NCBI GenBank assembly: GCA_003566795.1
Contig: PXBU01000362.1
Location: 1-10,188, forward strand
Direction of reading: 5' to 3'
Length of the DNA stretch: 10,188 nt
Origin: Puniceicoccaceae bacterium
GTDB lineage: Bacteria; Verrucomicrobiota; Verrucomicrobiia; Opitutales; Coraliomargaritaceae
The position numbers and the translations under genes were made by a program. The first letter of the stretch is position 1. Every line of letters starts with the position of its first letter. Of the stretch, positions 6,568 to 10,188 are shown piece by piece. The notes under the pieces were generated by a model. That model saw nothing but the letters and a program-made list of their open reading frames with translations. It did no database searches and was not told where the DNA came from.

Positions 6568-6588
6568 AATTTGCCGGGATATCAAATT
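6568..6588 (-). promoter_or_regulatory. Second, weaker hairpin of the ndh leader
   Basis: AATTTG (6568-6573) and CAAATT (6583-6588) can form a 6-bp AT-rich stem around 9 bases. It lies three bases upstream (in the ndh direction) of the hairpin holding the start codon and six bases downstream of the GC-rich hairpin. Alone it is weak and could be chance. It matters mainly as the middle of three consecutive stem-loops. Confidence 0.35.
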
Positions 6589-6594
6589 CGGGAG

Positions 6595-6627
6595 CCGGAA
6601 AGCCCGCCGATCCGGCGGGGTTTCCGG
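6595..6627. promoter_or_regulatory. Very stable GC-rich hairpin between the divergent ndh and pilT-like genes
   Basis: CCGGAAA-G-CCCGCCG (6595-6609) pairs with CGGCGGG-G-TTTCCGG (6613-6627). That gives 7 + 7 base pairs split by one G-G mismatch, with a 3-base loop (ATC). Neither side is followed by a T-run, so it is not a typical terminator. It lies 43 bases upstream of the ndh ATG, where it could form the top of a structured 5' leader. It also abuts a TATAAT on the plus strand. An operator-like or insulating role is equally possible. Confidence 0.6.
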
Positions 6628-6634
6628 AGTATCC

Positions 6635-6640
6635 TATAAT
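6635..6640 (+). promoter_or_regulatory. Perfect TATAAT -10-like hexamer in the divergent region
   Basis: TATAAT on the plus strand lies about 185 bases before the first pilT-like ATG. No good -35 hexamer is found 16-18 bases upstream, because that position falls in the GC-rich hairpin. On the opposite strand, TTCGGA (6651-6656) and GATACT (6628-6633) with a 17-base spacer form a mediocre sigma70-type pair (4/6 each) that could serve ndh. Both assignments are tentative. The remaining sequence to 6823 holds no recognisable gene. Confidence 0.25.
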
Positions 6641-6823
6641 CTTTTGTCTATCCGAACTTATTTGATCTCTATTAAGGGCAGGGGGGATTCAGACTATCGG
6701 ACATTCCGCGCCGGGCTGGATTACACCGGGCGTGTGGCAGCGTGCGCTTGCATTTTCAGCCAAGCAAGGTTCTGATTAAAGCCTCATCCTTTATTTTCAC
6801 AGAATTCCAGTTACATTATAGAC

Positions 6824-8194
6824 ATGCGGTCCGACACCCACTGGCTTTTATACTATTGCTTCGATAATTCGCTGCTGAGTGCTGAGCAAATATCCGGCTT
6901 GGCCTCCCACTTAGACCCCGAAACCGACGCGGAAAAGTGCGCCAAACTTTTAAAAAATTCAAATTGGGTGACGGACCAGACCTTTCTCGAAGAGGCCGTC
7001 GAGGCGGCAAAGACAAATGCGAACGAAGGATTTGAAGCACCCTCAGTGCCGGGGATCAGCAGCACAGAGGTCGGGATCGCCGATTTCGAATTTCCCGCCT
7101 ATGCAACGCTCGAATCGATGGATGACGCCGAACTTCTCAAAGCGGTGCATGAGCTATTTTTCACCTGTCAAAGGGTTGGTGTCAGCGACTTGCATTTGAC
7201 TGGTGGGGGACGCCCCCGAGTGCGCCATCATCGTAAGATTGTTTATCTGGCCCGGGAGGCGCTGCCCGATGCATTGGCCCGCAGGATGAACGGGGTCATC
7301 TTGTCGGACAAGCAGCGCGAACAATTTGCGGCCGACTCCGACCTGGATTATGCTTTGACGCTTGGGGGAGACGAAGGGGAAGGCTGCCGGATGCGCTTCC
7401 GCGCCAACCTGGTAGAACAGAAAAACGGCATTGCCGGCGTCTATCGGATCGTCGCGAATCGGCTGCAAACCCTGGAAGAGCTGGGCTTCCCGAATGCCGA
7501 TAAAATCCGGGAGCTGCTTACTTATCATAACGGCATCATCCTTGTCACCGGTCCGGTTGGCAGCGGTAAGACGACGACCCTTGCCAGTCTGATCAACGAG
7601 CTTAACCAATCGCGCAGGGAGCATATCATCACGGTCGAAGATCCGATCGAAGTGATGCAGGACTCGCAGAACTCGATTGTCACTCAGCGCGAGGTGGGTC
7701 AACATACGGACTCCTTTCATTCCGCGCTGAAGTCGGCGCTGCGTGAAGACCCCGATATTATCGTCATCGGTGAGATGCGTGATTTGGCGACGATCGAAAT
7801 GGCTGTTACCGCGGCGGAGACCGGCCACCTGGTGATTGCCACCATGCACACCCGCGATGCGCAATCGACGCTCAATCGTCTGCTCGATGTCTTTCCGCCC
7901 CGTCAGCAGAACCAGATCCGGGCGATGACAGCAGGTTCACTCCGCGGAATTCTGTGTCAGAGATTGATCCCGTCCGTGGAGGACGATGTCGTGCTCGCTT
8001 GCGAGTTGTTGATCAATAACAACGCCATCTCAAACATTATACGGGACGGCAAGGAGACAGGCTTGGAAAGTGCCATGCAGTCCGGTCGCGCCCAGGGGAT
8101 GCGCACGCTCAATGAATCATTGGATGTGCTCTTGTCCGAGGGCCGCATTTCCCCCGAAGTCGCCGAGGCCAACCGCACCGTCGCCGAGTCGTAA
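6824..8194 (+). CDS. PilT/PilU-family secretion ATPase with a long N-terminal extension
   Basis: A 456-residue hexameric-type ATPase of the type IV pilus retraction family, cytoplasmic, probably acting at the pilus base. Residues 1 to about 100 are an extension with no family I recognise, acidic and helical, then Pro/Gly-rich around 72-92. From about 103 the PilT N-terminal PAS-like domain begins (VGVSDLHLTGGGRPRVR, 118-134). The RecA-like core has Walker A GPVGSGKT (243-250), the Asp box ITVEDPIEV (269-277), Walker B DPDIIVIGEMRD with Glu317, and a complete His box TGHLVIATMHT (His335, His342). The retraction signature AIRNLIRE appears as AISNIIRD (401-408). Usual PilT proteins have about 345-370 residues, so the extension is the extra length. 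The ATG at 6824 has no Shine-Dalgarno sequence; a later start within the extension cannot be excluded. The second ATPase gene follows 20 bases downstream. Confidence 0.9.
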   Translation: MRSDTHWLLYYCFDNSLLSAEQISGLASHLDPETDAEKCAKLLKNSNWVTDQTFLEEAVEAAKTNANEGFEAPSVPGISSTEVGIADFEFPAYATLESMDDAELLKAVHELFFTCQRVGVSDLHLTGGGRPRVRHHRKIVYLAREALPDALARRMNGVILSDKQREQFAADSDLDYALTLGGDEGEGCRMRFRANLVEQKNGIAGVYRIVANRLQTLEELGFPNADKIRELLTYHNGIILVTGPVGSGKTTTLASLINELNQSRREHIITVEDPIEVMQDSQNSIVTQREVGQHTDSFHSALKSALREDPDIIVIGEMRDLATIEMAVTAAETGHLVIATMHTRDAQSTLNRLLDVFPPRQQNQIRAMTAGSLRGILCQRLIPSVEDDVVLACELLINNNAISNIIRDGKETGLESAMQSGRAQGMRTLNESLDVLLSEGRISPEVAEANRTVAES

Positions 8195-8214
8195 ATCTTC
8201 CGTCAGTAAACATC

Positions 8215-9264
8215 ATGGAAAATTTAGATCAAATTCTGCTTAAAATGCTCTCTAAGGGGGGCTCCGACCTACACCTCTCCGTCGGTGCCACTCCGAAAAT
8301 CCGAATCGACGGTGAGATTTATCCCATGGGTGAAGATAAGCTCGATGCCGCGACTCTGGAAAAGATGCTGCGTGAGGTCACGCCCGATCAGCGATGGGAA
8401 ATGTTTCAAGCGAAAGGCGATATCGACTTGGCCCATGAGATACCCGGCAAGGCTCGTTTTCGGATGAATTTGTTCCGTAACAGCCATGGCATCGCCACTG
8501 TGCTGCGCCAAATTCCCTCACGTATCGCCAGCATCGATGAACTGGACCTGCCGGAGGCGTTAAAAGACATCGCCGGATATTCCGAAGGTCTGGTCCTGGT
8601 GACCGGCCCGACGGGTAGCGGAAAGTCCACGACGCTCGCGGCGATCATCAATCACATTAATGAGAATTTCCAGAAGCAGGTGATCACGCTGGAGGATCCC
8701 GTCGAATTCACCCACGACGATAAAAAAAGCACCATCATCCACCGGGAAGTCAATTTGCACACGCCGACATTTGCCCGAGGCCTGCGCAGTGCCATTCGCG
8801 CCGACCCCGATGTTGTGATGATCGGGGAAATGCGCGGCATGGAGACCATGCGGCTGGCCCTCAATTGCGCAGCGATGGGTATGCTGGTTTTTGCCACGGT
8901 GCATACGAATAACGCCACAAAGACCATCGACCGGATTATTGACGCGTTTCCCTCCGATGAACAGAATCAGATTCGCATCATGCTGGCGGATTCCCTGCGC
9001 GGAGTGGTTTCGCAATTGCTCTGCCAGAAACGCGATGGCGGGCGTATTGCCGTGCATGAGATTTTACTGAAGCACTCCGCACTGCCTAATTGCATACGCA
9101 AAGGCTCTTTGTCCAACATCCGCAATATTATCGAGCAGAACCGTGAGCAGGGCATGGTCGCCATGGACACTTCGCTCCAGCAGCTGCTGGACGAAGAGAT
9201 CATCACGCCCAACGAAGCTTACATGAAAGCCATCGATAAAACCCGCTTCAAATTCGCGATTTAA
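8215..9264 (+). CDS. pilT: Type IV pilus twitching motility ATPase PilT
   Basis: A 349-residue ATPase of normal PilT length, 20 bases after the first paralogue and probably in the same operon. The N-terminal domain starts MENLDQILLKMLSKGGSDLH, then SVGATPKIRIDGEIYPM. The core has Walker A GPTGSGKS (131-138), the Asp box ITLEDPVEF (157-165), and Walker B DPDVVMIGEMR with Glu205. Two departures are visible. The His box reads AAMGMLVFATVHT (219-231), so the usual first His of TGH is Met223 while His230 is kept. The AIRNLIRE retraction motif reads ALPNCIRK (289-296), followed by SLSNIRNIIEQ. PilT retracts pili by extracting pilins from the fibre base, giving twitching, DNA uptake or attachment. 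The altered His box may mean slower or partner-dependent activity. The first ATPase, with intact catalytic boxes, could compensate in a PilT/PilU-like pair. There is no clear ribosome-binding site. Confidence 0.9.
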   Translation: MENLDQILLKMLSKGGSDLHLSVGATPKIRIDGEIYPMGEDKLDAATLEKMLREVTPDQRWEMFQAKGDIDLAHEIPGKARFRMNLFRNSHGIATVLRQIPSRIASIDELDLPEALKDIAGYSEGLVLVTGPTGSGKSTTLAAIINHINENFQKQVITLEDPVEFTHDDKKSTIIHREVNLHTPTFARGLRSAIRADPDVVMIGEMRGMETMRLALNCAAMGMLVFATVHTNNATKTIDRIIDAFPSDEQNQIRIMLADSLRGVVSQLLCQKRDGGRIAVHEILLKHSALPNCIRKGSLSNIRNIIEQNREQGMVAMDTSLQQLLDEEIITPNEAYMKAIDKTRFKFAI

Positions 9265-9287
9265 GGCGGCGGGTAGAAATTTAACAA

Positions 9288-9341
9288 GAATTTATAGGAC
9301 ACCCATGTATCTCACGTGGGTGTCCTATAAATTTCCTTTTT
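9288..9341 (+). terminator. Strong intrinsic terminator after the pilT-like pair
   Basis: Bases 9288-9308 pair with 9314-9334 to give 21 base pairs, two of them G-U, around the 5-base loop ATCTC. CC and five T's (9337-9341) follow. It begins 24 bases after the pilT stop and separates that operon from the exported-protein gene. The near-perfect long stem is more than termination needs, so it may also be a copy of a dispersed palindromic repeat. Confidence 0.85.
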
Positions 9342-9360
9342 GAAAACTGTAGAATCGAAT

Positions 9361-9385
9361 AAAAAAAGTAAAAAAAGTAAAAAAG
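9361..9385 (+). repeat. Three A-tracts in tandem with 9-bp period, likely UP-element or curved DNA
   Basis: A7-GT, A7-GT and A6-G start at 9361, 9370 and 9379, a 9-base period close to one helical turn. They end four bases before the TTGACT -35 candidate. A-tracts in this phase bend DNA, and AT-rich DNA just upstream of -35 commonly binds the RNA polymerase alpha subunit. That suggests a strong promoter for the next gene. The tract could also vary in length by slippage. Confidence 0.6.
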
Positions 9386-9388
9386 TTC

Positions 9389-9419
9389 TTGACTGTGCGG
9401 GGCAGTATATGACTATACT
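9389..9419 (+). promoter_or_regulatory. Candidate sigma70 promoter for the exported repeat protein, with overlapping inverted repeat
   Basis: TTGACT (9389-9394) matches the -35 consensus at five of six positions, and TATACT (9414-9419) matches -10 at five of six. The spacer is 19 bases, longer than the usual 17, so activation may be needed. AGTATA-TGAC-TATACT (9404-9419) is a perfect inverted repeat covering the -10, a plausible operator. The ATG lies 47 bases after the -10. Confidence 0.6.
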
Positions 9420-9466
9420 TTGAAATCATCTTCAAATCACAAGATAAACCCCAGACGACCCAGATT

Positions 9467-10188
9467 ATGATCAAGAAGCTACGCAATCTCCTCGCAATCA
9501 CCAGTGGTTCGCTGTTCGCCTGCTCCGCCGCATCGGCTCAAACTGACGGCACCTGGGAGCAGCCTGACGGTGGCACCTACAACTGGAGCGACGCCGGCAA
9601 CTGGACCGGCGGCACCGTCGCGGGCGGCACGGACGCCACCGCCTCGTTCACGGTGGACGCTTCAGGCGCCCAAACGGTGGATCTCGACACCGCAGTTACC
9701 CTCGGCAACCTCACTCTAAACCGCAACCAGAATCTCACCATCGCTGGCCCGGAAGCACTGACCCTGGACGTCACATCCGGCATCCCGACCCTCGACGTGA
9801 ACAGCGGGCGCACATTGAACATAAATACGGAGCTCGCCGGCACGGATGGCTTACAGCTGCAAGGAGGTGGCAGACTGAATGTCAATGCAACGCCCACGCT
9901 CACTGGCGGTCTCACGCTCATCGGCAGTACTTTGGGACTCAACCAGTCAGGAAGCTTCGATCCCGCGATCAACGCTCTCGCCGACGGCCCGCTTTCCCTC
10001 AGCGAAGGCGCGGAGCTGCTGCTCCGCGGCGGCAACGATTCCAGCAGCCAAGTCGAAATCGGCACGGGCGGCGGCACAATGCAAAATCGGGGAAACAACG
10101 TGTATCAGACCACCGGAAACCTGACGGGCACCGGCACGCTGACCTACGGCAACGCCGGAGGTAGTGGTGGTCGCAGGCTGGAGTTCAA
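9467..10188 (+). CDS. Exported beta-strand-repeat protein, autotransporter-associated or PEP-CTERM-like (3' end outside window)
   Basis: The frame is open from ATG 9467 to the window end, giving 240 codons. Residues 1-24 form a classic signal peptide: MIKKLRN, a hydrophobic core LLAITSGSLFACSA, then ASA before Q25. The mature start has the TYNWSDAGNW motif (38-47), typical of large verrucomicrobial and planctomycetal exported proteins with 'autotransporter-associated beta strand' repeats. The remainder is rich in Gly, Thr, Leu and Asn, with short beta strands such as AVTLGNLTLNRNQNLTIAG and LTGTGTLTYGN, as in a right-handed beta-helix. No catalytic motif is visible. It is probably surface-displayed or secreted; the C-terminus (autotransporter barrel or PEP-CTERM anchor) lies outside the window. 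The gene has its own promoter and follows a strong terminator, so it is likely monocistronic at this end. Confidence 0.8.
   Translation, partial: MIKKLRNLLAITSGSLFACSAASAQTDGTWEQPDGGTYNWSDAGNWTGGTVAGGTDATASFTVDASGAQTVDLDTAVTLGNLTLNRNQNLTIAGPEALTLDVTSGIPTLDVNSGRTLNINTELAGTDGLQLQGGGRLNVNATPTLTGGLTLIGSTLGLNQSGSFDPAINALADGPLSLSEGAELLLRGGNDSSSQVEIGTGGGTMQNRGNNVYQTTGNLTGTGTLTYGNAGGSGGRRLEF

Noticed and set aside
6552..6569. TTG start at 6569 extending NDH-2 by six residues
   Set aside because: The ATG at 6551 gives the usual NDH-2 N-terminus a few residues before the FAD motif, and the extension adds nothing conserved.
5838..6665. Plus-strand frame of 275 codons opposite ndh
   Set aside because: It is antisense to a fully conserved NDH-2 gene, and its composition is that of a shadow frame.
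6735..6752. Sigma54-like promoter (TGGCAG ... TTGCA) upstream of the pilT-like genes
   Set aside because: The spacing between the GG and GC dinucleotides is two bases too long for the strict -24/-12 arrangement.
1..10188. CRISPR array, phage genes, integrase or complete insertion sequence
   Set aside because: No regularly spaced direct repeats, transposase motifs or attachment-site pairs are visible anywhere in the window.

Overview
This 10,188-base window carries eight genes that read as bacterial chromosome, with no phage, plasmid or complete insertion sequence. Three things suggest a Verrucomicrobiota-type bacterium, possibly the Opitutae/Puniceicoccales side. They are the secreted beta-strand-repeat protein at the right end, the gatC-gatA-gatB set with gaps between its genes, and recurrent 'AACCGCAGAGTTCG' intergenic repeats. 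This placement is an inference from gene content and style; there is no rRNA or marker gene to confirm it. Almost no start codon has a convincing Shine-Dalgarno sequence.

Layout. (1) 1-1319, plus strand: the tail of a RimK-like ATP-grasp ligase, followed directly by a GNAT acetyltransferase fused to a C39-like cysteine peptidase. This looks like a two-gene peptide-modification module of unknown substrate. (2) 1357-4912, plus strand: gatC, gatA and gatB, the complete tRNA-dependent amidotransferase that makes Gln-tRNA(Gln) and/or Asn-tRNA(Asn). The gatC-gatA gap is almost wholly occupied by a nested inverted-repeat (foldback) element, and the gatA-gatB gap holds a perfect 10-bp hairpin sharing a 15-base core with it. 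(3) 4913-5201: a convergent gap with hairpins and only a doubtful 36-codon ORF. (4) 5202-6551, minus strand: a type II NADH:quinone oxidoreductase whose 5' leader can form three consecutive hairpins, the last with the AUG in its loop. (5) 6824-9264, plus strand: two tandem, non-identical PilT-family ATPases, ending in a very strong intrinsic terminator. (6) 9361-10188, plus strand: an A-tract-rich promoter region and the first 240 codons of an exported, glycine/threonine-rich beta-strand-repeat protein that runs off the window.

How they fit together. The gat genes serve translation, the NADH dehydrogenase feeds the respiratory chain, and the two PilT-like ATPases probably power type IV pilus retraction or a related motor function. 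The exported protein is probably a separate transcription unit with its own promoter. The least understood parts are the ATP-grasp/GNAT-C39 pair, the foldback element inside the gat cluster, the structured ndh leader, and the sequence departures in the two PilT paralogues.
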